Shown one piece after another: positions 34,290 through 43,606 of a DNA stretch of 64,000 nt. The position numbers and the translations under genes were made by a program. The notes beneath the pieces were generated by a model. That model was not told where the DNA came from. It saw only the letters and a list, made by a program, of their open reading frames with translations, and ran no database searches. The stretch is taken from contig CP051237.1 in assembly GCA_017794825.1 (NCBI GenBank), forward strand, positions 3,924,501-3,988,500, read 5' to 3'. Position 1 is the first letter of the stretch. Each line of letters starts with the position of its first letter. The stretch is from Pararhizobium sp. (GTDB lineage: Bacteria; Pseudomonadota; Alphaproteobacteria; Rhizobiales; Rhizobiaceae).

Positions 34290-35318
34290 ATGTGGCGACC
34301 AGCCGAAGACAGATATGACAGGATGTCTTATCGACAATGTGGAAATTCGGGGTTGAGCGTGTCGGCATTGTCCTTGGGACTGTGGCACAATTTCGGACCC
34401 GATATTCCCTTCGACGTCAAACAGGCGGTTTGCCGACAGGCCGCCGATCTGGGGATAATCCACTACGATCTCAACGCCGGCGCGGGGCCTTCGCCGGGCT
34501 CTGCCGAGGAAACGTTCGGAGAAATACTGAGAACGGATTTTCGGGATATACGCGATGAATTGGTGATTTCCGTAAAGGCAGGATTTGGCGCTTCTTCCAC
34601 CAAACACGCCGTGAGAAGCAGCCGAAAACACCTGGTGGCCAGTTGCGACCGAAGTCTTCGACGGATGGGCCTCGACTATGTCGATATTTTCTACACACAC
34701 CTGCGGGATTCGAAAACGCCTCTGGACGAAACCATGTCGGCGCTCGACCACATCGTGCGTTCGGGCAGGGCTCTCTATGTCGGACTGTCCGCCTATGACA
34801 CCAAGTCAACTCGCGAAGCGGTGGATATCCTCAAAGAACTCGGCACACCCTGCCTGGTCTACCAGCCCAGACACGTTTCCGGCGACCACTGGATGGATGA
34901 CAGGGAACTGATGACGACTCTCGACGAGAACGGCATTGGCTCGATCGTCTTTTCGCCGCTTGCCCAGGGTCTGTTGACAAGCAGAAATCTCTCCCGCGCA
35001 TTGCAGGACGGATCCGTGTCCGCAATGCCTCCAAATGCCGCGTCCTTTCAGGACAGTCTTTTGAACAACGTGAGAAGATTGAATGGTATTGCGGCCGGCA
35101 AAGGCCAGTCTCTCGCGCAAATGGTGCTTGCATGGATTTTGTGGGGAGGCAAAATGACGTCGACGCTGGTCGGCGCCACCCGGCCTGAGCAGGTGGTCGA
35201 TTGCGTGATGGCAATGAACCATGTCGATTTCTCGATCGAGGAACTGTCGCAGATCGACTGGTTCTCGCGGGAAGTCAATGTCCGGCTATCCGCCGCCGCC
35301 GCACTGAGGAGGAATTGA
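34290..35318 (+). CDS. YghZ-like aldo/keto reductase with catalytic Tyr replaced
   Basis: A 342-residue member of the YghZ (L-glyceraldehyde 3-phosphate reductase)/Kv-beta-like group. The N-terminus MWRPAEDRYDRMSYRQCGNS aligns with that of E. coli YghZ, which fixes the start at 34290. The catalytic Asp (HYDLN), Lys (ISVKAGF) and His (IFYTHLR) are present, but the tyrosine of the NNYGPPPGS block is Ala65 (NAGAGPSPGS). Activity may be lost or altered. A 244-base gap with no clear feature separates it from the RraA-like gene; the GH43 gene follows after 7 bases. Confidence 0.88.
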   Translation: MWRPAEDRYDRMSYRQCGNSGLSVSALSLGLWHNFGPDIPFDVKQAVCRQAADLGIIHYDLNAGAGPSPGSAEETFGEILRTDFRDIRDELVISVKAGFGASSTKHAVRSSRKHLVASCDRSLRRMGLDYVDIFYTHLRDSKTPLDETMSALDHIVRSGRALYVGLSAYDTKSTREAVDILKELGTPCLVYQPRHVSGDHWMDDRELMTTLDENGIGSIVFSPLAQGLLTSRNLSRALQDGSVSAMPPNAASFQDSLLNNVRRLNGIAAGKGQSLAQMVLAWILWGGKMTSTLVGATRPEQVVDCVMAMNHVDFSIEELSQIDWFSREVNVRLSAAAALRRN

Positions 35319-35325
35319 CGCAGCC

Positions 35326-36933
35326 ATGATTTTCAATCCGGTGCTTCCCGGCTTCAACCCGGATCCGTCGATCTGTCGCGTTGGCGACGACTATTATATC
35401 GCCACATCGACGTTCGAATGGTATCCGGGCGTGCAAATCCATCACTCTCGCGATCTTGTCAACTGGCGTCTTGTCAGGCGTCCGCTGGAGCGGGCAAGCC
35501 AGCTCGACATGCGCGGCAATCCCGATTCCTGCGGCGTCTGGGCCCCGTGCCTGTCCTATGCCGACGGTCTTTTCTGGCTTGTTTTTACGGACGTCAAAAG
35601 GCTCGACGGCAATTTCAAGGACGCCCACAATTACATCGTCACCTCGCCCACGATCGAGGGCGACTGGTCGGATCCCGTCTATGTCAATTCTTCCGGTTTC
35701 GATCCGTCGCTGTTCCATGACGACGACGGCCGCAAGTGGTTCCTGAACATGCTCTGGAATCACCGATCCAATTCGGTTGGCGGCAGTCCCAAGCACCCGG
35801 CCTTCGCCGGAATACTGCTGCAGGAGTACGATCCGAAAGCAGGCAAACTGGTCGGACCGGTGAAAAACGTCTTTCAGGGAAGCCCGCATGGACTGGTCGA
35901 GGGCCCTCATCTGCACAAGAGGAAGGGCTGGTACTACATGACCGTTGCCGAAGGCGGGACGGGATACGACCACGCTGTGACCATGGCGCGGTCCCGGTCC
36001 ATAGACGGACCATACGAGATCCATCCCGACATGTTTCTGATCACTTCCTCGAAGGCGCCCGACGCCGTACTGCAGCGGGCCGGACATGGCCAGATCGTTG
36101 AAACGCCAACCGGCATCGTGTTTCATACGCACCTGTGTTCGAGACCGCTTCCCGGAACGAGGCGATCGCCGCTCGGGCGTGAAACGGCGATCCAGCGCTG
36201 CGAATGGCGCGACGATGGATGGCTCTATCTGTCTCAAGGGGGTATTAAACCGTTCGTCGAGGTGGCGACCGAGGATCCGCTCGTCGATCCGGAACCCGTC
36301 AAAGCGGTTCACAGGATTTTCGACGGCGATCAGCTGCCGCAGGAGTTCCAGTGGCTGCGTTCACCCGAACCGGAAAGACTGTTCACGTTGACCGGAAGCG
36401 CGCTGCGACTGCACGCCCGGGAATCGATCGGAAGCTGGTTCGAACAGTCGCTGGTGGCGCGGCGACAGGAGCACTTCGTTCTTCGCGCCGAGACGGAAAT
36501 CTCGTTTGCGCCGGAAACCATCCAGCAGGCGGCTGGCCTTGCTCACTACTACAACCGCCACAAATTTCATTTCCTGGCCGTCACCTGGCATGAGGAGCTC
36601 GGCCGGGTCCTGACGATCCTGAGTTGTCCGGGCGACTGGCCGGACGGTCGTCTGCAGTTTCCGCTTGCCGAACCGGTTCGCCTTCCCGCCAACGGATCAG
36701 TGCAACTCGCCCTTGAGGTGGATCTCGGCGAACTCCGCTTCTTCTGGCGGGTTTCTGCGTCGCAAGACTGGAAACAGGTCGGGCCGGTTCTCGACGCCAG
36801 CGTGATTTCGGACGAGGGCGGTCGCGGCGAGCATGCGTCGTTTACCGGCGCATTCGTCGGCATGGCCGCGTTCGACACGAGCGGGTCGGCCATCACGGCC
36901 GATTTCTCCCGCTTCGATTACGCGCCGCGTTGA
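35326..36933 (+). CDS. Glycoside hydrolase family 43 beta-xylosidase
   Basis: A 535-residue protein with an N-terminal five-bladed GH43 domain (about 1-310) and a C-terminal beta-sandwich (about 335-530) as in GH43 subfamily 11 enzymes. Catalytic residues: base Asp13 (FNPDPS), pKa modulator Asp126 (GFDPSLF) and acid Glu192 (LVEGPH). There is no signal peptide, so it probably cleaves imported xylo-oligosaccharides in the cytoplasm. Its stop faces that of the convergent sugar ABC operon 2 bases away. Confidence 0.92.
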   Translation: MIFNPVLPGFNPDPSICRVGDDYYIATSTFEWYPGVQIHHSRDLVNWRLVRRPLERASQLDMRGNPDSCGVWAPCLSYADGLFWLVFTDVKRLDGNFKDAHNYIVTSPTIEGDWSDPVYVNSSGFDPSLFHDDDGRKWFLNMLWNHRSNSVGGSPKHPAFAGILLQEYDPKAGKLVGPVKNVFQGSPHGLVEGPHLHKRKGWYYMTVAEGGTGYDHAVTMARSRSIDGPYEIHPDMFLITSSKAPDAVLQRAGHGQIVETPTGIVFHTHLCSRPLPGTRRSPLGRETAIQRCEWRDDGWLYLSQGGIKPFVEVATEDPLVDPEPVKAVHRIFDGDQLPQEFQWLRSPEPERLFTLTGSALRLHARESIGSWFEQSLVARRQEHFVLRAETEISFAPETIQQAAGLAHYYNRHKFHFLAVTWHEELGRVLTILSCPGDWPDGRLQFPLAEPVRLPANGSVQLALEVDLGELRFFWRVSASQDWKQVGPVLDASVISDEGGRGEHASFTGAFVGMAAFDTSGSAITADFSRFDYAPR

Positions 36934-36935
36934 AT

Positions 36936-37898
36936 TCAGGCTCTTTGTTTTCCAATGCTCGATGAGGCGACCGCCAGGACGACGATCGCGCCGACCAACA
37001 CTTCGCGCACGTAGCTGTCGACGCTCATCTGCGTCAGCCCGTTGTCGAGCACGCCGAGGATAAGAACGCCGACCAGGGTTGCAAAGACGCGAGGCTCGCC
37101 TTCCTCGCTCATCGTCATCCCGAGGAATACGGCGGCAATAGCGTCGAGCATGAGGCCGCTGCCCTGGGTCGGGTTTGCCGAGGCTACCCGGCTTGCATAC
37201 ATCAGGCCTGCCGTGGCGGCGCCAAGACCAGTCAGGGCGAAGGCAGACATGCGAAGTATCCGAACCTTGACGCCGGCGAGCCGCGCCGCCTCGTAATTGC
37301 CGCCGATCGCATAGAGCCGCCTTCCATAGGGCGTGTGCTCCAAACCGATCCAGACGAGGACGAGCACGGCAATGGCGAGGATCGTCAAATAGGGCAGATG
37401 CAGGGGCTGCAAGCCCAGCCACTCGAGCGATATTCCGCTGCGCGCGAAACCGCTGAAACCGGATGGAATATCGCGGCCGAAAATGGTCTTGCCGCCGCTG
37501 ACCAGAAAAGCGGCGCCGCTGAACATCGTCAGGGTGCCGAGCGTGGCGACGAACGGCAGTATCCCGATATAGCTAACGAGAAACCCGTTGAAGAGACCGC
37601 CGACCGCGCCGACCGCAAGGGCTGCGGCGATGCCCGCATAAACTGGGTAGTCATGGCTGAAGACAATTGCCGCCGCCACGCCCGCAAGACTTGCCATCGA
37701 TCCGACGCTGAGGTCGAAATCGCCCATGACCATCACGATCGTCATGGTGAAGGCGACGACGGCGAGCATGCTGATCTGCTGCGAAATGTTCAGCATGTTT
37801 CGCGGCGTCATGAATGTGTCGGGCAGTTGCGTCCAGAAAAACACGATGATGGCGCAAAAGCCGATGAGGGTTCCGAAACGGCGAACAAGGCTGAGCAA
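36936..37898 (-). CDS. Sugar ABC transporter permease (RbsC/XylH type)
   Basis: A 320-residue permease with about eight to ten hydrophobic segments and family blocks GDFDLSVGSMASLAGV, FVATLGTLTMFSGAA and YAIGGNYEAARLAGV. The start is TTG 37898, 10 bases after the ATPase stop, with AGGA upstream; the next ATG is inside the first membrane region. Last gene of the kinase-binding protein-ATPase-permease operon. It imports a monosaccharide, probably a pentose given the nearby xylosidase and kinase. Confidence 0.9.
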   Translation of the reverse strand: MLSLVRRFGTLIGFCAIIVFFWTQLPDTFMTPRNMLNISQQISMLAVVAFTMTIVMVMGDFDLSVGSMASLAGVAAAIVFSHDYPVYAGIAAALAVGAVGGLFNGFLVSYIGILPFVATLGTLTMFSGAAFLVSGGKTIFGRDIPSGFSGFARSGISLEWLGLQPLHLPYLTILAIAVLVLVWIGLEHTPYGRRLYAIGGNYEAARLAGVKVRILRMSAFALTGLGAATAGLMYASRVASANPTQGSGLMLDAIAAVFLGMTMSEEGEPRVFATLVGVLILGVLDNGLTQMSVDSYVREVLVGAIVVLAVASSSIGKQRA

Positions 37899-37908
37899 AG
37901 ATCGAATC

Positions 37909-39408
37909 CTATTCGTAGAACATTTGCAGGAGCCGCGCAGGCGTCAGTCCGTCGGTCTCGACGATGGCGTGCTGACGATGATCGCGCATGACAAGAATCC
38001 GGTCGCACATGCCGATGAGCTCCGGAAGGTCGGACGACGTCATGATCGTTGTGCTGCCGGCTGTGCTGAGTTCGCGGACAAGCGTGTAGATGTCGAACTT
38101 TGCGCCCACATCAACGCCACGGGTGGGTTCGTCGAGCAGCAGCAGCTCCGGCGTCTTGCCCAGGGCTCTTGCAAAGACGACCTTCTGCTGGTTGCCCCCG
38201 CTGAGCTGGTAGCAGGGCTGGCCGAGCCTGCCGAACTTCAGCCTGACGCGCTCAGCGATGGCACCGGTATGAGCGCGCTCCTTGCGTCTGCTGGAAAAGA
38301 TGCGCCCGGATCCGAGCTGTGCGAGATGCGGCAAAACGGCGTTGTCGACGATGCTCCGTCGCAGCATCAGGCCTTCACGCCGGCGTTCCCGCGGGACATA
38401 GGCGATGCGCCGTTTCCAGGCGACGGACGGAGCGGACGGCAACGACTGCTTGCCTTGAAACTCGACCTTGCCCGACAGGGGTTTCTCGTCGCCGAGGAAG
38501 GCGTGCAGGACTTCGCTCTGTCCCGATTCGGCCAGGCCCGCCACGCCGAGTATCTCGCCCCGCTTCAGCGAAAACTCCAGCCCGCTCACATGTTTCGTGC
38601 GCAGTTTCTCTACGGCGCAGAATATTTCCTTTGCAGGCGCATGCGCGCGCGCCGGATAGGTGTCGCGGATCGCGCGACCGGTCATCGCCTCGATGATCCG
38701 CTCGCGGCTGGTCTCGGCGATCTTTGTTGTCTCGATAGTGCGACCGTCTCGATAGATCGTCACGCGATCGCAGATCTGCATCACCTCGTTCATCCGGTGC
38801 GAAACGAAAAGGACCGAGGCGCCCGACTGTTTGAGCCCCTCGATGACGGCGAACAGCTTGTCGCATTCCTGCCCGGTCAGCGCCGCCGTTGGCTCGTCCA
38901 TGACATAGAGGCGTGCGGGATGCGCGTCGGAAGACACGAGAGTCGCGGCAATCTTGACCAGCATCTGGTCGCCGGTCGAAAGCCGCGCCGTCTTGCGGCG
39001 GGTGTCGATGTGATCGACATCGAGCCGCTCCAGCGCCGCGCGCGCCTTTTTATGAACGCGCCGCCAATCGACGGCGACGCCGAAGCGTCTGGGATAGGCC
39101 TGGGCCATGACGATGTTCTCGGCCACGGAGAGATGTGGAACGATATTGAGTTCCTGGTGAATGAACCGGAAACCATGGCGGGCCGCATCGTCGGGTCCGT
39201 CGAGCGGGACCTTTGACCCATCTATGTTCAGCGAGCAGTTGTCCGGTTTCACGACGCCCGCCAGCACCTTGATCAAGGTGCTCTTGCCCGCGCCGTTTTC
39301 GCCCATCAAGGCGTGCACCTCCCCGGCCGCGATCTCGAGACTGGCGTTATCGAGCGCTGCGGCGGCGCCGTAGCGTTTCGTCACATGATCGAGTTTCAGG
39401 AAGGTCAT
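37909..39408 (-). CDS. Sugar ABC transporter ATPase (RbsA/XylG type, two domains)
   Basis: A 499-residue tandem nucleotide-binding protein. The first half has Walker A GENGAGKST, a weakened signature LSTGDQ and Walker B LYVMDEP. The second half has a degenerate Walker A region (GLAESGQSE), signature LSGGNQQKVVFARAL and Walker B LLLLDEP. This asymmetry is normal for RbsA-type ATPases. It lies 49 bases after the binding-protein gene. Confidence 0.93.
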   Translation of the reverse strand: MTFLKLDHVTKRYGAAAALDNASLEIAAGEVHALMGENGAGKSTLIKVLAGVVKPDNCSLNIDGSKVPLDGPDDAARHGFRFIHQELNIVPHLSVAENIVMAQAYPRRFGVAVDWRRVHKKARAALERLDVDHIDTRRKTARLSTGDQMLVKIAATLVSSDAHPARLYVMDEPTAALTGQECDKLFAVIEGLKQSGASVLFVSHRMNEVMQICDRVTIYRDGRTIETTKIAETSRERIIEAMTGRAIRDTYPARAHAPAKEIFCAVEKLRTKHVSGLEFSLKRGEILGVAGLAESGQSEVLHAFLGDEKPLSGKVEFQGKQSLPSAPSVAWKRRIAYVPRERRREGLMLRRSIVDNAVLPHLAQLGSGRIFSSRRKERAHTGAIAERVRLKFGRLGQPCYQLSGGNQQKVVFARALGKTPELLLLDEPTRGVDVGAKFDIYTLVRELSTAGSTTIMTSSDLPELIGMCDRILVMRDHRQHAIVETDGLTPARLLQMFYE

Positions 39409-39457
39409 AGCTGCGGAAAGGGCCGGCGGGACATGCGCCCGCCGGCCGCGCTTTTGG

Positions 39458-40384
39458 TCATTGGCCGTCGACGTTGGCTGCAGTCACAAGCTTGGCGGGC
39501 ACGTAGATCGCGCGCTCCTTGATGGTTTCGCCGGCAAGCGTCCGGGCGACCGCTTCTGCGGTCGCGGTTCCGATGCCGACGAAATCCTGAGCGACGGAGG
39601 CTTCGAAATTGCCGCCGGCCGCAATCGCCTCGCGCGCCTGCGGGTTCGCGTCTATCCCGGTGATGACGATGCCTTCGTCGGCGCGGCCCGCATCCTCGAT
39701 CGCTTGCAGAGCGCCGAGCGCCGGCTGGTCCCAGGCCGCCCAAACGGCTGCGATGCTGCCTTTTTCAGGATGTGCGGCGAGGATTGCCTCCATCTTGGCG
39801 CGGGAGTCTGCGATGCCGCCGTCCTGGACGTCGGGTGTGACGCGATCAATCACCTCGATATCGGGAAAGTTTCCGAACACCGCATCGGCGATGACGCCGC
39901 GGATCTGCACCGGCGGAAACGGGTCGAAAACGAACATCACCACGTTGCCCTTGCCGCCGATCCGGTCAGCGACATAGGTCGCGGTTTCCGCCGCCATGGC
40001 GTAGCCGTTGCTGGTAACGTTGGTGACAAGCAGAGCGTCGGCGCCGGAGTCCATGCCGATGACCGGAATCTCAGCCTGTTTGGCGACTTCAAGGCCGGCT
40101 GCGACCTGGGTTGGATCGACATTGATGACGATCGCGTCGACATTCTGGTTCACGGCGTCCTCGATGCGGCTGATGACGGCGGCGACGTCGCCAGCCGTAT
40201 CGATGACATTGACGTCCCATCCCTTTTCACCGGCCGCCGCCTGGAAGCCTTCGAGATAGAACTGCGTGCCCGGCTGGGCGAGATACGGCGTGATCACCGC
40301 CACCTTTTCGGCAGCCTGAGCGCCGGCGGCGAGCATTAAGGTTGACGCCAGTGTCAGGGCCATTGATTTCATCAGTTTGCGCAT
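39458..40384 (-). CDS. Sugar ABC transporter periplasmic binding protein (RbsB type)
   Basis: A 308-residue binding protein with a signal peptide (ALTLASTLMLAAGAQAA) and a type I periplasmic fold (AVITPYLAQPGTQFYLEGF, PVIGMDSGADALLVTNV, AVWAAWDQPALGALQAI). ATG 40384 has AGGAGAGG upstream; the longer frame to 40615 runs into the kinase gene and is not used. The 94-base gap before it contains TTAAGCTTAA (40425-40434), a possible operator or promoter element. Confidence 0.92.
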   Translation of the reverse strand: MRKLMKSMALTLASTLMLAAGAQAAEKVAVITPYLAQPGTQFYLEGFQAAAGEKGWDVNVIDTAGDVAAVISRIEDAVNQNVDAIVINVDPTQVAAGLEVAKQAEIPVIGMDSGADALLVTNVTSNGYAMAAETATYVADRIGGKGNVVMFVFDPFPPVQIRGVIADAVFGNFPDIEVIDRVTPDVQDGGIADSRAKMEAILAAHPEKGSIAAVWAAWDQPALGALQAIEDAGRADEGIVITGIDANPQAREAIAAGGNFEASVAQDFVGIGTATAEAVARTLAGETIKERAIYVPAKLVTAANVDGQ

Positions 40385-40478
40385 AGTCCTCTCCTGTTGG
40401 ATCCTGTAGGTCCCGATATATATTTTAAGCTTAATACAATTGGCTTCTCCACGAAAAGGCTTTTGTCGCCTGTCGCAA

Positions 40479-41951
40479 CTACCCCTCATGCAGACCGACC
40501 AACGCATGACTGAGATCTTTCGTCGACTCATAGGCCTGTTTGTACAAATCGAAGAGCCGATCATAGTGGCCGCGGCGCGCCGTGTCCGGTTCGTAGATGC
40601 GGTCGAACTGGACAAGGCTGGCGAAGGCGGTGGAAAGATCCGGCATAAGCCCGGCAGCGACTGCGGCGATGCCGGCTGCGCCCAGCACGCCCGGGTCGCC
40701 CACGGACGCCCGCTTCAGGCGCTTGTCGAGCACATTCGCCCGGATTTGGTTCCAGATATCGGATTTGAATCCGCCGCCTCCGCAATTGATGGTGTCGGGC
40801 GTCATATCGGCGGAGACTTCGAGACGTTCCTGCACCCAGCGCGCCGAGCAGGCGACGCCCTCCATCACGCTGCGCGCAAATTCGGCCGGCCCCGCGCCAC
40901 CGTCCACGCCCAGAAAAGTTCCGCGGGCGTGAATATCCCAGAGCGGCGCTCGCTCACCCTGAAGGTGGGGCAGGAAGAGCGGGGCGGGGGCGTCGAAATC
41001 GAGCGCTTCAACCTTGCGAGCCAGCGTCTCGGGTGAATGACCAAGCAGACGCGAACACCAGTGGAGCGATTCGCCGCCCGACTGGGTCGGTCCGGCATGC
41101 AGCGTCAGTCCTTCGTAGGGAGGAAAGACGATCACGCCGGGCGACGGCCTGACCGCGTCGGACAATATGCCGAGCACTTCGCTCGTTCCGCTCAGATACA
41201 TCGCTTGTCCCGCGCCCGGAACGCCGATGCCGAACATGCCGGCCCATGCGTCCATCGTGCCGACGGCGACAGGAACGCCTGCGCAAGGAAGGCCGTTTCG
41301 AACTTTTCCGGCAATCGCGGTCATTGGCGCCAGAGGCACGACGCGATCGGCTGCGCCGGGCACATGACCGAAGAGATCGGGGATGGGACTGAGCGCGGCA
41401 TCAACCAGTCCCAGATTGCCGATCTGATCTGAGACGGTCTCGCCGGTCAGCCGCTGAATGCAGTAATCCTTCGGCAGCATCACCCAGCGGGTCTTTTCCC
41501 AAATGTCGGGCCGGCTCCCGGCCATCCACGCCATTCGACTCATGCAATGGCTGGCGTCGATAGGCCTGGGCGCGCCCCACCAGCGAACGCGATCTTCCAC
41601 CGGCACCTGCTGGTCCAGTCGCGCGGCGACTTCTGCGCAGCGTCCGTCCTGCCAGACGATCGCCGGAGCGAGCGCCTCGCCGTTTTGGGCGACGAAGAGA
41701 TGGGTGTTGACCTGCGACGTCAGGCCTAGCGCCCTGACCTCCGAAAGATCGTGGTTGGCGTCGAATTGCGACAGTGCAGCGACTATGTGCTGTATCCAGA
41801 GCTCTGGGTCCTGCTCAACGACGCCGTGCTTGCCATGAACCGTTTCATAAGGCTCGGCGTAGCGGTCGATCACACCGCCGGCGAGATCGAACAGGATCGC
41901 CTTGACGCTCGTTGTTCCAACGTCGACGCCGATCAACATTTCCTGCGCCAT
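40479..41951 (-). CDS. FGGY-family sugar kinase (xylulokinase-like)
   Basis: A 490-residue kinase: ATP site MLIGVDVGTTSVKAILFD, substrate region GLTSQVNTHLFV and QDGRCAEVA, and the FGGY adenosine-binding block INCGGGGFKSDIWNQI. The overall pattern fits xylulose/ribulose-type kinases more than glycerol kinase, but the sugar cannot be fixed. It phosphorylates the monosaccharide brought in by the downstream ABC system. First gene of the operon. Confidence 0.88.
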   Translation of the reverse strand: MAQEMLIGVDVGTTSVKAILFDLAGGVIDRYAEPYETVHGKHGVVEQDPELWIQHIVAALSQFDANHDLSEVRALGLTSQVNTHLFVAQNGEALAPAIVWQDGRCAEVAARLDQQVPVEDRVRWWGAPRPIDASHCMSRMAWMAGSRPDIWEKTRWVMLPKDYCIQRLTGETVSDQIGNLGLVDAALSPIPDLFGHVPGAADRVVPLAPMTAIAGKVRNGLPCAGVPVAVGTMDAWAGMFGIGVPGAGQAMYLSGTSEVLGILSDAVRPSPGVIVFPPYEGLTLHAGPTQSGGESLHWCSRLLGHSPETLARKVEALDFDAPAPLFLPHLQGERAPLWDIHARGTFLGVDGGAGPAEFARSVMEGVACSARWVQERLEVSADMTPDTINCGGGGFKSDIWNQIRANVLDKRLKRASVGDPGVLGAAGIAAVAAGLMPDLSTAFASLVQFDRIYEPDTARRGHYDRLFDLYKQAYESTKDLSHALVGLHEG

Positions 41952-42068
41952 TCCTGCCTCGCTGCATCACCAAAGCTGCGGGGACAATGGCAATGATGGG
42001 TCAGTGCATTCAAGTCTTTTATCGCAGCGCTGGCCAAACTTGGTTCTGCAATTTTCTCTTGAGCGATG

Positions 42069-42091
42069 CAATTTTCCAATAGGAAAAATTG
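42069..42091. promoter_or_regulatory. IclR-like inverted repeat before tctCBA
   Basis: TTTTCC (42072-42077), AATA, GGAAAA (42082-42087) form a hairpin-like operator, with further CAA/TTG symmetry outside it after a one-base slip. A second CAATTTTC half occurs at about 42049. TTCC/GGAA symmetry is common in IclR-family sites. It lies in the 257-base divergent gap between the kinase and tctC genes, about 118 bases before tctC. No IclR gene is in the window. Confidence 0.4.
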
Positions 42092-42208
42092 TGCTATGTC
42101 CGTTGTGCGGCAGGATTCATGAGGAGGCCACGCTCGCCGGACGATCGCGATCCCTGACGGTTATCGCGGAGCGGCGGGATTATTGCTGAGACACTGGAGG
42201 AATGCGAA

Positions 42209-43150
42209 ATGAGAAGAATTCTGACACTGATGACGGCCGTGTGCGTCTCGTTCATGCTGGCCTTCGCCGCCCAGGCGGAGTGGAAGCCGTCCGGGCCGAT
42301 CAAGCTTCTGATCGGATTTGACGCCGGCGGCGAGACCGACACGCTTGGGCGTGTCGTCGCCAAGGCCATGGAAGACCAGACCGGCTGGAAGATCATCGTC
42401 GAGAACAAGCCGGGCGGCGGGGGCATCGCCATGTTCACCGGGCTGGCGGTCGCCAAGCCGGACGGACAGACGCTTGGCATGGGCGTCAACATGCCGATCC
42501 TGGTCAACCTTGTCCTGCGCGGCAAGGAACTGCCCTTCGATCTCGACAGTTTCGATTATCTTGCGACGATCGCGCGGGCCCAGCTCGCCATCATCGCCAA
42601 GTCCGATGCGCCTTTCGACGACATGGCCGGTCTGATCGAATATTCCAAGGGCAGCGACGGCGCCCTGGTCGCTTTCGACGCGAAGCCGCAGGAACTGCTG
42701 ATGAATTTTGTTGGCGGCCAGTCGGACGCGAACTTCAAGCTTGTTCCGACCAAGAGCAGCGCGGAGATGATACAGGACATTTTGGGCGGACACGTGGCGG
42801 CCTCCTTCGCGGCCGGCGCCCACATCCCGTATCTGGAAAGCGGCGACGTCAAGATGATCGCCAGCGCCAATGACGGACGCCACAGCTATGCTCCGGACAC
42901 GCCTACGGTGAAGGAACAGGGCTTCGACATCTTCGTCGATCCGTACTTCTTCATCGCGGCGCCGGCCGGACTGCCCGATGACGCGAAAGCCGCCCTTTCC
43001 GCAGCGCTGAACGGGGCGATCAATTCTGACGAGGTCAAGACCGTGATCATGAACACGCTGAAAACCGAGCCGAGCGATCTCGGCCAGCAGGGCACTCAGG
43101 ACATGATGACCGGCGGCATGGGCAACGTGGCGAAACTTTTCGGCAAATAG
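42209..43150 (+). CDS. tctC: Tripartite tricarboxylate transporter binding protein TctC (Bug family)
   Basis: A 313-residue Bug protein with a signal peptide (TLMTAVCVSFMLAFAAQA) and typical motifs: IKLLIGFDAGGETD near the start, VENKPGGGGIAMF and DYLATIARAQLAII. Bug proteins bind carboxylates in the periplasm. GGAGG lies eight bases before the ATG. Together with the next two genes it makes a complete Tct system; the sugar-rich context suggests a sugar acid rather than citrate. Confidence 0.93.
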   Translation: MRRILTLMTAVCVSFMLAFAAQAEWKPSGPIKLLIGFDAGGETDTLGRVVAKAMEDQTGWKIIVENKPGGGGIAMFTGLAVAKPDGQTLGMGVNMPILVNLVLRGKELPFDLDSFDYLATIARAQLAIIAKSDAPFDDMAGLIEYSKGSDGALVAFDAKPQELLMNFVGGQSDANFKLVPTKSSAEMIQDILGGHVAASFAAGAHIPYLESGDVKMIASANDGRHSYAPDTPTVKEQGFDIFVDPYFFIAAPAGLPDDAKAALSAALNGAINSDEVKTVIMNTLKTEPSDLGQQGTQDMMTGGMGNVAKLFGK

Positions 43151-43174
43151 CGCCCGGCAAGAGGAGAAGGCTGC

Positions 43175-43594
43175 ATGACGGCAAACAGGCTCTCAGGCGT
43201 TTTTGTCGCGTGCGCCGGCCTTCTCCTGCTGTTCCTGATCATTCCGGCCAATACGGAAACGGTCGATTACGGCCGGATGCGGCCGCAGACGATACCGGAT
43301 CTCTGCGCGATCCTGCTGGTCGCCTTCGGCGTTCTCCATGCGATCAGACCGCGCGGAGAGGTGACGATCGAATGGCGCGAAGTCTGGCGTTTCGCCCTTT
43401 TCGCGGCGATAGCCGCTGTATCGCTCTTCCTGATGAGCCGTTTCGGTTTTCCGCTCATCGCGCCGGTGATGGCGCTTGTCGTGATGCTTCTGATCGGCGA
43501 GAGACGCTGGATCTGGCTGGCGACCGGCGCCTTGATCATCCCGGCCGTCGTCTGGCTGCTTGTCGTGCAACTGCTGGAGCGGACGCTGCCGTGA
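43175..43594 (+). CDS. tctB: Tripartite tricarboxylate transporter small subunit TctB
   Basis: A 139-residue membrane protein with four hydrophobic helices (FVACAGLLLLFLIIPA, IPDLCAILLVAFGVLHAI and two near the C-terminus). Size, position between tctC and tctA, and topology fit TctB. GGAGAAGG precedes the ATG. Confidence 0.88.
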   Translation: MTANRLSGVFVACAGLLLLFLIIPANTETVDYGRMRPQTIPDLCAILLVAFGVLHAIRPRGEVTIEWREVWRFALFAAIAAVSLFLMSRFGFPLIAPVMALVVMLLIGERRWIWLATGALIIPAVVWLLVVQLLERTLP

Positions 43595-43606
43595 GGGGGA
43601 TCGGCC

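Noticed and set aside
36936..41951. Specific D-xylose assignment (xylFGHB) for the sugar ABC/kinase operon
   Set aside because: Xylose isomerase and a XylR-type regulator are absent, and RbsABC/FGGY families cover many sugars. A pentose is likely from the GH43 neighbour, but the symbols are not justified.
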